Shown here: positions 8,402 to 16,971 of the stretch, piece after piece | How the letters are laid out: every line of letters starts with the position of its first letter | Numbering within the stretch: position 1 is the first letter of the stretch | Assembly (NCBI RefSeq): GCF_002158995.1 | Contig: NZ_LOHF01000026.1 | Location: forward strand, 31,269-95,268 | Length of the DNA: 64,000 bases | Origin: Pseudomonas caspiana | GTDB lineage: Bacteria > Pseudomonadota > Gammaproteobacteria > Pseudomonadales > Pseudomonadaceae | Direction of reading: 5' to 3' | Made by a program: the position numbers and the translations under genes | The notes under the pieces: model-generated | Database searches by the model: none | What the model saw: the letters and a program-made list of their open reading frames with translations, nothing else | What the model was told of the DNA's origin: nothing

Positions 8402-8596
8402 ATGCCAACGCAGAACCCACATCGAACCGTTGGACTCTGTACCTCTAATAAAGTCTATAGCGCGTTGACTGAACTCAAGAGTCTGGAAGGCCACCGGGCC
8501 GCCAAGTTTGTTGCACTGCTGGCCCAGAATCTGGTCGAGAAAGGTGTGCTGTCTGACGAGGAAGTCATCACTATGCTGGATCAAGTCGTAGACTGA
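8402..8596 (+). CDS. Small conserved-looking hypothetical protein (64 aa)
   Basis: ATG 8402 is preceded by AAGGA at suitable distance. The 64-residue product is soluble and helical, with KVYSALTELKSLEGHRAAKF and LVEKGVLSDEEVITMLDQVV. No family is recognised. The balanced composition and ribosome site favour a real gene over noise. Confidence 0.5.
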   Translation: MPTQNPHRTVGLCTSNKVYSALTELKSLEGHRAAKFVALLAQNLVEKGVLSDEEVITMLDQVVD

Positions 8597-8714
8597 CCCT
8601 CATTTGTCGATTTGCATGCGCTCCCCTGTTCATCAATGTCCACTATCGAGAGCGTTGATTTCTGCTGTGTCTCATGAGCCCGTAGAGTAGCCCCATAGAT
8701 TGATGGAGGCACTT

Positions 8715-8897
8715 ATGAATACACTCAAAATCATGTCGGTAGTAGGCAGCGCGGTCCCCCAACCCCTAAGGGCGCAAGGTTTGCTGGCTTGCTGGTACCT
8801 GATGCACAACGGCGAGCCAGTCAGCGGCCCGTTTGCATCCTTGAATGCTGCCAAGGCACGTTCCGACCTCTTCGAAGCGGGTCAGTTGAACGGCTGA
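8715..8897 (+). CDS. Small hypothetical protein (60 aa)
   Basis: ATG 8715 follows a good ribosome site (ATGGAGG). The product begins MNTLKIMSVVGSAVP and contains ACWYLMHNGEPVSGPFASLN, a pattern of aromatic residues followed by Gly-Pro turns; no family is recognised. A strong terminator lies 94 bases after the stop. The length and the flanking signals support a real small gene. Confidence 0.5.
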   Translation: MNTLKIMSVVGSAVPQPLRAQGLLACWYLMHNGEPVSGPFASLNAAKARSDLFEAGQLNG

Positions 8898-8990
8898 CCA
8901 CCCCACAGACATCGCCAGTAGCCTTACGAAAGGCTGATGGCCCACATCGTTTCAGCTCCCTGAATCGTGCGTTGCTCCGCACACCCTCTT

Positions 8991-9023
8991 GCCCGCATTA
9001 GTCCCCTGATGCGGGCTTTTTTT
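8991..9023 (+). terminator. Intrinsic terminator
   Basis: GCCCGCAT (8991-8998) pairs with ATGCGGGC (9009-9016), and a run of seven T follows. It lies downstream of the 60-residue small gene. Confidence 0.85.
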
Positions 9024-9048
9024 GCGTACGATTTATCGCCTGAGCAAA

Positions 9049-9609
9049 TCAGAGACGCTCGGCCATAGCCGCATTGACCTGGCAACGATGCGTCAGTTTC
9101 TGCAGACGCTTCTCGAAGCTCATGAACACCACCCGATCCGAACGACCACTTTCCAGTTCATCGATCAAGTCGCTGGCAACCTGACGCAACTCATAAGCGA
9201 TGACGATACGATCGTCATTCAGGTCCTGCTTGTGGGATTCAAACAGACGGTGCAGATAGTCCTGCAGGTCATATTTCAAGCGGTGCCGATCAGTCGCACG
9301 CAGGTGATTAAGGCTCAGGCTGATTTTGCCCAGCAATTCGCTAAGTTCACCACACAGGTATTGCATGCGCCTGGCGTAACCAATCTGGCCTTCGCGCATC
9401 GCCTTATGCTGCACTGCCGCCTCCTGGCTGCGCTGAATACCTGGAACTGCAACGGCGACCATCATTCCGATGATCAAGCCCGTTGCTTGAACCCAGCCTG
9501 CCCAGTCCGCTGGCCGCGAGAAAAAACCTGCACCCATCAACAGAACGGCTATTACACCGGCAACTATCACTAAAACAACGTAATCCTTGCTGATAAACCC
9601 TTTGGGCAT
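9049..9609 (-). CDS. Membrane-anchored hypothetical protein with long helical domain
   Basis: Starting at the ATG with an AAGGAG ribosome site, the product has 186 residues; an upstream ATG at 9651 is less likely. Two hydrophobic helices (YVVLVIVAGVIAVLLMGAGF and WVQATGLIIGMMVAVAV) are followed by about 130 charged, helical residues facing one compartment. The topology suggests a two-helix membrane hairpin with a cytoplasmic coiled region. No family is recognised. Confidence 0.65.
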   Translation of the reverse strand: MPKGFISKDYVVLVIVAGVIAVLLMGAGFFSRPADWAGWVQATGLIIGMMVAVAVPGIQRSQEAAVQHKAMREGQIGYARRMQYLCGELSELLGKISLSLNHLRATDRHRLKYDLQDYLHRLFESHKQDLNDDRIVIAYELRQVASDLIDELESGRSDRVVFMSFEKRLQKLTHRCQVNAAMAERL

Positions 9610-9859
9610 CACGCGACTCCTTCGGTCTTTGTCGGCTGCAATCAATGGCATGGGATGCTAATCGGTGCGAGCGCCGGATACCACGACTATTGTCACGATG
9701 GGCAATGTTTCAGCCGCCCAAAGCAAAGTTAAATCTTACTTTTATTAGTGAAAGGTCTTACAACACCCATCGACAGTGGTGATGGCGTACTCCTAAAATG
9801 GCGGCGAGTTTCTATCCCTCTGTGTGGTAACCCCACTCCATTTCCAGTGAGCCGCGTTC

Positions 9860-10795
9860 TTGAAAATTCGTCTTCCAATTTTGGGCCTTTTATTTGCACT
9901 TACAGGCCCGGCACTTTCCACCAGTGCCTACGCGAACGACCCCGCCCCACTTAATCGTGACCCTTCGCTTCTTCATTTGGCGTCGGGCAGCGCAATGGTT
10001 GTCGACCTGCAAACCGATAAGGTTTTGTATTCAAGCAATCCGGATGTAATCGTCCCGATCGCCTCTGTTACCAAGCTGATGACAGCGATGGTGGTATTGG
10101 ACGCCAAGCAGTCCATGGATGAGGTCATTCCGGTCAATATTTCCCAGACGCCGGAAATGAAAGGCGTGTTTTCCCGGGTCAAGCTGGGGAGCGAACTGCC
10201 CCGCCGGGAAATGCTGCTCATCACCCTGATGTCATCCGAGAACCGCGCAGCGGCAAGTCTGGCGCACAGTTATCCAGGCGGTTATGCGGCGTTTATTCTG
10301 GCAATGAACGCCAAGGCCAAGGCGCTGGGCATGAAACATACGGTGTATGTAGAACCCACGGGTCTGTCGATTTACAACGTTTCTACCGCTCGCGATCTGA
10401 CCAAACTGCTGCTTGCATCCCGTAAGTATCCAGCCCTCAGCGAGCTAAGCACCACTGCGGAAAAAACCGTAACCTTCCGAAAGCCCACTTATAGCCTGGG
10501 CTTCAGCAACACCGACCATTTGGTCCGTAAATCCAACTGGGATATCAAGCTGACCAAGACTGGCTTTACCAATCAGGCTGGACACTGCCTGGTGCTACTG
10601 ACCAGCATGGCTAACCGCCCTGTCGCGATGGTGATCCTCGATGCATTCGGAAAATATACGCACTTTGCGGATGCCAGCCGCATCCGCCAGTGGATGGAGA
10701 CAGGTAAAAGCAACCCGCCGCCAGCCGTTGCTCTGCAGTACAAGAAAGAAAAGAATCTGGTGATGAAGCAACAAGGCCTGCAAGCCAACGAATGA
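9860..10795 (+). CDS. pbpG: D-alanyl-D-alanine endopeptidase PbpG (PBP7), TTG start
   Basis: A 311-residue periplasmic peptidoglycan hydrolase of the S11 family that cuts DD-crosslinks. A signal peptide (cleavage near YAND) precedes the three penicillin-binding motifs: SVTK (S-x-x-K), SEN (S-x-N) and TKTGFTN (K-T-G). The length fits PBP7. No ATG matches the expected N-terminus; translation appears to begin at TTG 9860 (MKIRLPILG). It is followed by a strong bidirectional terminator. Confidence 0.9.
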   Translation: MKIRLPILGLLFALTGPALSTSAYANDPAPLNRDPSLLHLASGSAMVVDLQTDKVLYSSNPDVIVPIASVTKLMTAMVVLDAKQSMDEVIPVNISQTPEMKGVFSRVKLGSELPRREMLLITLMSSENRAAASLAHSYPGGYAAFILAMNAKAKALGMKHTVYVEPTGLSIYNVSTARDLTKLLLASRKYPALSELSTTAEKTVTFRKPTYSLGFSNTDHLVRKSNWDIKLTKTGFTNQAGHCLVLLTSMANRPVAMVILDAFGKYTHFADASRIRQWMETGKSNPPPAVALQYKKEKNLVMKQQGLQANE

Positions 10796-10816
10796 CCCAC
10801 TGAGCACATCCCAAAT

Positions 10817-10856
10817 AAAAAGGCCGCCAACTATTGAATAAGTTGGCGGCCTTTTT
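10817..10856. terminator. Bidirectional intrinsic terminator between pbpG and an ALDH gene
   Basis: A perfect 16-bp stem (10817-10832 with 10841-10856) has an 8-base loop and carries A and T runs at both ends. It serves the two convergent genes on either side. Confidence 0.93.
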
Positions 10857-10874
10857 GTTGCGGGTGCTAAGTGA

Positions 10875-12308
10875 TTAGAGGTTGAACTGAGTGACCAGCT
10901 TGGTATTCAGGTAGGCCTCGATCGCCTCGGTGCCACCTTCGGAACCATAACCGGAATCCTTGATGCCGCCGAACGGCACCTCCGGCAAACCGATGCCCTG
11001 ATGGTTGATTGAAAGCATACCCGCTTCAATGTAAGTACTCAGCGCATGAGCCGTCTTCATCGATGTGGTGAAGGCATAAGAAGCCAGACCGAATGGCACT
11101 CGATTGGACTCGGCTATCGCCTCTTCCACTGTGTCGAATGGCACCAGCAACGCGACGGGGCCAAAAGGCTCCTCGTTCATGATGCGCATTTCACGGGTCA
11201 AACCGCTGAGCACAGTGGGCTCGAAGAAATAGCCCGGGCCGTCGATAGCTCGACCGCCTGCGTTCAGCGTCGCACCGGCGGTAGTGGCATCGCTCACCAA
11301 CGCGGCCAGTGCCGGAATGCGTCGGTCGTTAGCGACCGGCCCCATGGTCACGGTGGAGTCCAGACCGTTACCAACCTTGATTTCGCGGGTCAGACCGACG
11401 AACTTCTCCAGAAACGCATCGAACACGCCGCGCTGCACCAGAATACGGGTCGGCGATACACAAACCTGACCGGCATTGCGGTACTTGGCGGCTGTCAGCA
11501 CACGTGCAGCAAGATCGATGTCTGCATCGTCAAAAACCAGCGCAGGGGCGTGCCCACCTAACTCCATGGTTGCACGCTTCATGTGCTGCCCGGCCAACGC
11601 CGCCAACTGCTTGCCAACCGGAGTGGATCCGGTGAAGGTCACTTTGCGGATGACAGGGTGTGGGATCAGGTACGAGGAAATTTCTGCCGGGTCACCGTAC
11701 ACCAGACCAATGACACCAGCCGGGACGCCCGCGTCGGCGAATGCGCGAATCAGCTCTGCAGGCGATGCAGGCGTTTCTTCAGGCGCTTTGATGATGATCG
11801 AGCAACCTGCTGCCAGGGCCGATGAAAGCTTGCGCACAATCTGGTTGATCGGGAAGTTCCAAGGCGTGAACGCCGCAACCGGACCGACCGGTTCCTTGAC
11901 GACTTTCTGCTCTACATTGGCGCCGCGAGAGGGGACGATACGACCATAACTACGACGGCCTTCTTCAGCCAGCCACTCGATGACATCAGCACCTGACAAC
12001 ACTTCAGCTCGAGCTTCAGCCAGTGGCTTGCCCTGCTCCTGAGTCAAGATCCGGGCTATCAGATCAGCACGCTCGCGTAACAACTGCGCGGCTTTCTGCA
12101 TCGTCTTGTAGCGATCGTAAGCCGAAGTCTTGCGCCACACATCAAAGCCACGCTCGGCTGCGGTCAGCGCTTCATCGAGATCAGAAATACTGGCATGCGC
12201 AACAGTACCCAGTTGCTGGCCGGTAGCAGGATCGATAACGGGCTGGGTGCGACCATCTTGGCCTGCACGCCATTGACCGTCGATGAACAGCTGTACATCA
12301 GGATACAT
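10875..12308 (-). CDS. NAD(P)-dependent aldehyde dehydrogenase, succinate-semialdehyde dehydrogenase type
   Basis: The 477-residue protein is a complete ALDH: FTPWNFPINQIVRK (cofactor site), TFTGSTPVGKQLA, the general base in MELGGHAP (Glu249) and the nucleophile in NAGQVCVSPTR (Cys283). The closest match by pattern is the GabD/Sad-like group that oxidises succinate semialdehyde and related semialdehydes. GGAGAA precedes the ATG. A DMT transporter gene lies 129 bases upstream on the same strand. Exact substrate is uncertain. Confidence 0.85.
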   Translation of the reverse strand: MYPDVQLFIDGQWRAGQDGRTQPVIDPATGQQLGTVAHASISDLDEALTAAERGFDVWRKTSAYDRYKTMQKAAQLLRERADLIARILTQEQGKPLAEARAEVLSGADVIEWLAEEGRRSYGRIVPSRGANVEQKVVKEPVGPVAAFTPWNFPINQIVRKLSSALAAGCSIIIKAPEETPASPAELIRAFADAGVPAGVIGLVYGDPAEISSYLIPHPVIRKVTFTGSTPVGKQLAALAGQHMKRATMELGGHAPALVFDDADIDLAARVLTAAKYRNAGQVCVSPTRILVQRGVFDAFLEKFVGLTREIKVGNGLDSTVTMGPVANDRRIPALAALVSDATTAGATLNAGGRAIDGPGYFFEPTVLSGLTREMRIMNEEPFGPVALLVPFDTVEEAIAESNRVPFGLASYAFTTSMKTAHALSTYIEAGMLSINHQGIGLPEVPFGGIKDSGYGSEGGTEAIEAYLNTKLVTQFNL

Positions 12309-12437
12309 AGCGATTCTCCAGTTGCATTCGCAGGGATAAAAATGTGCTCTTTTTCAAAAGCGCTACGAGTTCAATGGGGGCACGATGTTTTATATCAAGG
12401 CATTGCAACCAATCGATCTCGATAAACCCGGAATCCA

Positions 12438-13322
12438 TCAAGCCTTGGTTCGTTGCTGCCAGGCGGCCGCCAGCCCGCTCAAGCAGATCACGGCAATACC
12501 TAACTGCGCCGTCAATGAAGGCGCGTGGCCAAATACGAGATAGCCTAACAGGCCTGCAAACACGATTTGGCAGTAACTGAACGGCGCCAGCATGGCAGGT
12601 GCTGCAAAGCGAAAGGCCTGAGTCAACAGCAAGTGAGCGACCATCCCGCACGCCCCCAATGCCAGCATGAATGGCAAATGCTTGAGTTCCGGAACTGTCC
12701 AGAAAAAGGGCAATAGCGCCGTCATCACCAGGGTGTTGAATAGACCTGCGAAGAAGTTGCTGGTAGTCGGGCTGTCATGCGCGCTGACCATTCGAGTGAG
12801 CAGCTGGTAAGACGCAAATAACGTCGCAGACCCCAGTGGCAGCAAGCTGGCAGGAGTAAACAGCTCGCCACCGGGATGCACGATGATCAGCACACCCGCA
12901 AATCCCACCAACACTGCCGCCCATTGTTTTCGCGTGACGTGCTCCCCAAGCAGCGGTACCGACAAAGCAGTGATCAGCAGTGGCGCAAGAAAGTTGACGG
13001 CGGTTGCCTCAGCCAGCGGGATATACATCAACCCTGTCGTAAACAATAAGCTGGTGCCCAGTAAGCAGAGCGCCCTCATTATCTGCAGCTTCAGGCGTTT
13101 GGTGCGCAGTACCCGCAACCCGGCTGACGGCATGAAGATCCCGGCCATCAACAGTGTATGCACCACGTAACGTATCCAGACCACCATGAAGACCGGGTAA
13201 AAACCGGACAGATACTTGGAAATGGTGTCGTGACTTGAAAACAGGAACGTCGCCAGGACAATGAGGGCGATACCCTTGAGTGGCTGATTGACGCCGGAGA
13301 GTGGCGTGCTGACGGTACTCAT
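12438..13322 (-). CDS. EamA/DMT superfamily transporter
   Basis: A 294-residue inner-membrane protein with about ten hydrophobic helices in two EamA repeats. The first carries ATFLFSSHDTISKYLSGFYP and EATAVNFLAPLLITALSVPL; the second ends in LGIAVICLSGLAAAW. DMT proteins of this kind export amino acids or other metabolites. A good AAGGAAA ribosome site is present. No neighbour fixes the substrate. Confidence 0.85.
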   Translation of the reverse strand: MSTVSTPLSGVNQPLKGIALIVLATFLFSSHDTISKYLSGFYPVFMVVWIRYVVHTLLMAGIFMPSAGLRVLRTKRLKLQIMRALCLLGTSLLFTTGLMYIPLAEATAVNFLAPLLITALSVPLLGEHVTRKQWAAVLVGFAGVLIIVHPGGELFTPASLLPLGSATLFASYQLLTRMVSAHDSPTTSNFFAGLFNTLVMTALLPFFWTVPELKHLPFMLALGACGMVAHLLLTQAFRFAAPAMLAPFSYCQIVFAGLLGYLVFGHAPSLTAQLGIAVICLSGLAAAWQQRTKA

Positions 13323-13493
13323 CTGGTTTCCTTGGCATGGCAGAAAACAGGTGCCTGTTCAGATAGCGAATGACTGCGCATCCGATGTCCCTGAATAGCG
13401 GATACGAGGAAGAATATAGAAGCAGCCCCGGTTATCCAAACAATGCCGGGGTTAATTACGAAATTAACTGACTGGCCAGTCCGAACGGGACAC

Positions 13494-14003
13494 TCAAGTC
13501 CAGATTCGCATTAGCGCTCCGCTTGCCCCGGTGAGTGGGTCGGCCACTGGCAAAGGGACCTCTGCAATCCGCAGTTTGGCAGCTTTCAATTCAACATGAT
13601 CAGCGCGCTGAATATCGTACTGGCTCTGGTTGGAGGGATAGGCGCCCACTACCAGAAAGTCATCGCTTTGCTCCACGCAGCAGTGACCGGTACCCGCCGG
13701 GAGTACCAGCACATCGCCGGATGCCACCGTGATTTCCTGCCCCATCTCGCCCCCCAGTTTGACGCGCGCAGCGCCGCTGGCTACGCCAAGCACTTCATGG
13801 GCAGTAGAGTGGTAATGGTGAAAATCAAAAATTACATCGCGCCAAACAGCTGGCCAGTGATTGCCGGTGAAAAGTCGCTCGAACCCGGCTGCCGTATCAG
13901 CGTTTTCGAACGAGACATCCCGGTACACCAGAACAGGCAACCGACTGTTGGGAATTTCTCGGTCCTCATCGAAAAACAACTGTTCAGGTGCACGTGAAAT
14001 CAT
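13494..14003 (-). CDS. Cupin domain protein
   Basis: This 169-residue protein has a single cupin barrel. The first motif contains FDFHHYHSTAHEVLGVASG, whose His/Glu residues suit metal binding, and the second contains GDVLVLPAGTGHCC. The pattern resembles YjlB-like cupins of unknown substrate. It starts 86 bases downstream of the phytochrome stop on the same strand, so read-through is possible but not shown. Confidence 0.78.
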   Translation of the reverse strand: MISRAPEQLFFDEDREIPNSRLPVLVYRDVSFENADTAAGFERLFTGNHWPAVWRDVIFDFHHYHSTAHEVLGVASGAARVKLGGEMGQEITVASGDVLVLPAGTGHCCVEQSDDFLVVGAYPSNQSQYDIQRADHVELKAAKLRIAEVPLPVADPLTGASGALMRIWT

Positions 14004-14089
14004 GATGGCGACTCCTAACCTTTGGGCTCATCACCCATGTCGACTCCTGCTGATCACCCACATTGTCGGCATCAGACAAGTGGACACGC

Positions 14090-16330
14090 TTAATGCGTAA
14101 GCAACGGCACAGTAAAGGTGAATTCGCTGCCCCGCCCTAACTCGCTGCTCACCCAAAGATCACCGCCATGGGCCTTGATGATGCCCATCGAAATGTAAAG
14201 CCCCAAGCCAGTACCACTGGGGTTGCCTTGCCGAATTCGCCAGTAACGCTCGAAGACATGGGGGATGTGCGTCGGGGCGATGCCCGCTCCCGTATCAGTC
14301 ACACTGAACCTGGCATAGCCGCCATCTTTTACAGCCTTGACCGTAACACTGCCTTCCTTTGGGGTGAACTTGATGGCGTTGCCAACCAGATTGGACAGCA
14401 CCTGGAACAAACGCTCCGGGTCGGCCGAAATGTGCAACTCGGGTTCAGAGACAAAGCTCACCTCGACAAATTTATTAAGCGCCAAGGGCGCGAGAAGAGA
14501 GTAACTCTCCTCAAAAATCTGGCTGACATCCATCGGTTGCGCCGTGATGGAATAGCGACCGGCCTCGATCTTCGACGTATCCAGCAAATCCTCCAACAGG
14601 TTCGTCATCCGCGTCGTTGCACGTTGCATCGTGTCGATTGCTGAATTGACACGTTTGGATGAGGGGCCGCTATCAGCCCCTATCAACCGCTGCATCATGC
14701 CGCACTGCATGACAATAACCGTCATTGGGCTACGCAGGTCATGGGAGACAACCGCCACCAGATCATCCCGCGCGCGAACTGCTTCCTGCTCGCGCAACAC
14801 CTGCCGGGCAAGATCGGTTTCCAGCGCTGAGCGCCGCAAATCGGCTGCAGCAAACAGGTCACCGCTGCTCCAGCGATGCGCCTTGCCATCAACCTGTTCC
14901 TTCCAGATTTCAAAGGACTTGCGCGGCTCGAGCCGGCTACCGGCCCCGGTGTCCGAAAGCTCCATGGGCTTGCTGGGGTCACCACTCCAGTTGACACTTT
15001 CTTTGGCCTCAGGACGAAACCACAGCACAGCATTGTCCACCGGCTTGGGCAGAGTAAAACTCAGCAACCCGCTGGCAACGTCCTGATATTCGCGAGCCCC
15101 AGGAAAGACCTCACTCAGACTGGACGACTCATAAATACCCGCAGGTTGCTGCTTAACCCAGCCATAAAGAGCCTGTATTTGTTCATCGTTCGGGCAGTTA
15201 CCCCACGTGTGCAAGCGCTCTTCTACCAGCAACGCGACTCCCGATGCGTCAGTCAGCGTCATCAGACACTCAGGACGTTGCGCCAACGCCTCCAATACAT
15301 CCTGATCTGTTGCGCGTCGCATCGTATCTGCAAGCTCAGTAAGCAACGCCTCTTTTTTCTTGCGCTGATGGACAACCTCGGCCTCCTCCAGCGCGCTGAT
15401 CTGCATCGACAGCACCTGGCCGATGGTCTGGCAAGACGCCCGTAATCCATGCGGCACCAGCAGGGGCTGACGATTACCACAACTGATCAGGCCCCAAAGG
15501 CGATCGCCCTTGAGTAACGAGATACTCATGGAAGACAGCACGCCCATGTTCTTCATGTATTGGCAATGAATCGGCGAGACGCTACGCAGCAGCGAATGCG
15601 TCATGTCCAGCGGCATTAAGGTGTCCGGGCGCAGTAACGGAACCAGCGGTACCGGCATATAGCGGGCGTCGGGGATGATCCGTAGCCAGTTGAGGCGGTA
15701 TAGCTCTCGTGCCTGACTCGGGATATCGGAAGCTGGAAAAAATAGCCCGTTATAAATGTCCATTCCCGGGCTGGAAGCTTCGGCAATTACTTGACCGTGC
15801 CCCTCTTCCTCAAACCGATAAATCAACACTCGGTCATAGCCCGTCAATGCCTGAATTTCACGGACACTTATCTCGTAGAGTTCTGCAAGAGACTTCGCGC
15901 CCTGCAAGCGGCGCAAGGTCCGAGCCAGGCCGCGATCCAGTTGCTGCACGCTGGCCGAAGGCAGTTCGCCGGGATTTTCGATCTCCAGCATCAGCAATCC
16001 ATCGTGGCGATGCACTGCGCAGTCCAACAGAGCACCGCCATAACTCAACGAGAAGGGGTTGATCTCATCCAGCGAGCTGGCGTTCGAAGCGCTGCGAATA
16101 TGCTGAGCCTCAGCCGTACCCAATACAGTTTCCAGATCCTTACCCGCCAGCTCTGATGCGGGACGGCCAAAAAGCGCTTCAGCATTGGCGCTGAGCTGCT
16201 GCACGATCCAGGTTGACTCGTTGACCACCACCAGCACGCCATGAGGCTGAATAGCCCCCGGAATCTGGATGGGTTCATGATCGCAGTTGGCGAGCAACTG
16301 ATCAAAGACATCCCCGTCATCAATAATCAT
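14090..16330 (-). CDS. bphP: Bacteriophytochrome histidine kinase (first copy)
   Basis: A 746-residue red/far-red photoreceptor kinase in the order PAS-GAF-PHY-HisKA-HATPase. Cys16 in LLANCDHEPI is the expected biliverdin attachment residue, followed by PGAIQPHG. The GAF domain carries FPASDIPSQARELY and the HCQYMKNMG segment. The phosphorylatable His is His530 in SHDLRSP, and the ATP-binding boxes are NLVGNAIKFTP, DTGAGIAP and GTGLGLYI. GAGGAG precedes the ATG. No heme oxygenase gene (bphO), which makes the biliverdin, is adjacent, and no response regulator follows it. It senses light and presumably phosphorylates a regulator encoded elsewhere. Confidence 0.93.
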   Translation of the reverse strand: MIIDDGDVFDQLLANCDHEPIQIPGAIQPHGVLVVVNESTWIVQQLSANAEALFGRPASELAGKDLETVLGTAEAQHIRSASNASSLDEINPFSLSYGGALLDCAVHRHDGLLMLEIENPGELPSASVQQLDRGLARTLRRLQGAKSLAELYEISVREIQALTGYDRVLIYRFEEEGHGQVIAEASSPGMDIYNGLFFPASDIPSQARELYRLNWLRIIPDARYMPVPLVPLLRPDTLMPLDMTHSLLRSVSPIHCQYMKNMGVLSSMSISLLKGDRLWGLISCGNRQPLLVPHGLRASCQTIGQVLSMQISALEEAEVVHQRKKKEALLTELADTMRRATDQDVLEALAQRPECLMTLTDASGVALLVEERLHTWGNCPNDEQIQALYGWVKQQPAGIYESSSLSEVFPGAREYQDVASGLLSFTLPKPVDNAVLWFRPEAKESVNWSGDPSKPMELSDTGAGSRLEPRKSFEIWKEQVDGKAHRWSSGDLFAAADLRRSALETDLARQVLREQEAVRARDDLVAVVSHDLRSPMTVIVMQCGMMQRLIGADSGPSSKRVNSAIDTMQRATTRMTNLLEDLLDTSKIEAGRYSITAQPMDVSQIFEESYSLLAPLALNKFVEVSFVSEPELHISADPERLFQVLSNLVGNAIKFTPKEGSVTVKAVKDGGYARFSVTDTGAGIAPTHIPHVFERYWRIRQGNPSGTGLGLYISMGIIKAHGGDLWVSSELGRGSEFTFTVPLLTH

Positions 16331-16971
16331 CGCAAGAGCTCCTCACCCTCTGACCAGCGCTGAACACAAATAAAAGTAGCAAAAACAGCTCGACTGGCAC
16401 GCCTGCTAATGCGGATATTTCTGGAGATAAGCGAATCACGCTAATGCCATGCGGTCAGTAATCAGCTCCGATAAGCAGTGCCTGCTACTTATTGGATCCA
16501 ACCTTTTGCACCTGATGAATTGTTCTTTCGAGCGCGCGCGATTGCTGCAACACCGCTGATACACATGAAAATAAACGGCATTTATTGAACGTGAAAGATG
16601 TACCCGTAAATCTTCGCGACCGTAACAAGCGTTGCTCAGCGCATTGTTTTGGCAGAGCCGAAAGATGCGCGAAATACCCACAACTGAGGGCATTGCCTGC
16701 CATTTGAAGAGGTTGTCGTCAAACAAATTTCAACGCCCGCAACCATGGCACATCAACGAGCCCAACGCACCGTTATATTCCTACAAGTGCCGGATCAGCA
16801 CGTCGCCTAATCAAAACGCCGGACACTTTACAGCATCGAGTGAATCAGCGAATCACTCGACCAAATCTTTTTCGCATAACGACTTAAGTGAGGACTGATT
16901 AACCACTAACAACCCTTGCGTCAGGCTGCGATGCATCGGCATAGTCAGCCTGACAAATCATTGCAGGACCG
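16331..16971. other. 641-base gap without a convincing gene; inverted repeats present
   Basis: No frame here has a recognisable protein or good ribosome site. Two inverted repeats stand out: CGAGTGA/TCACTCG (16837-16843 and 16853-16859, 9-base loop) followed by an ATCTTTTT run, and GTCAGGCTG/CAGCCTGAC (16920-16928 and 16946-16954). The second lies just downstream of the GapN-like gene and could end its transcript, although it lacks a T run. Confidence 0.5.

Noticed and set aside
10573..10830. Minus-strand frame antisense to pbpG
   Set aside because: Overlaps a well-supported gene and the terminator; no independent support.
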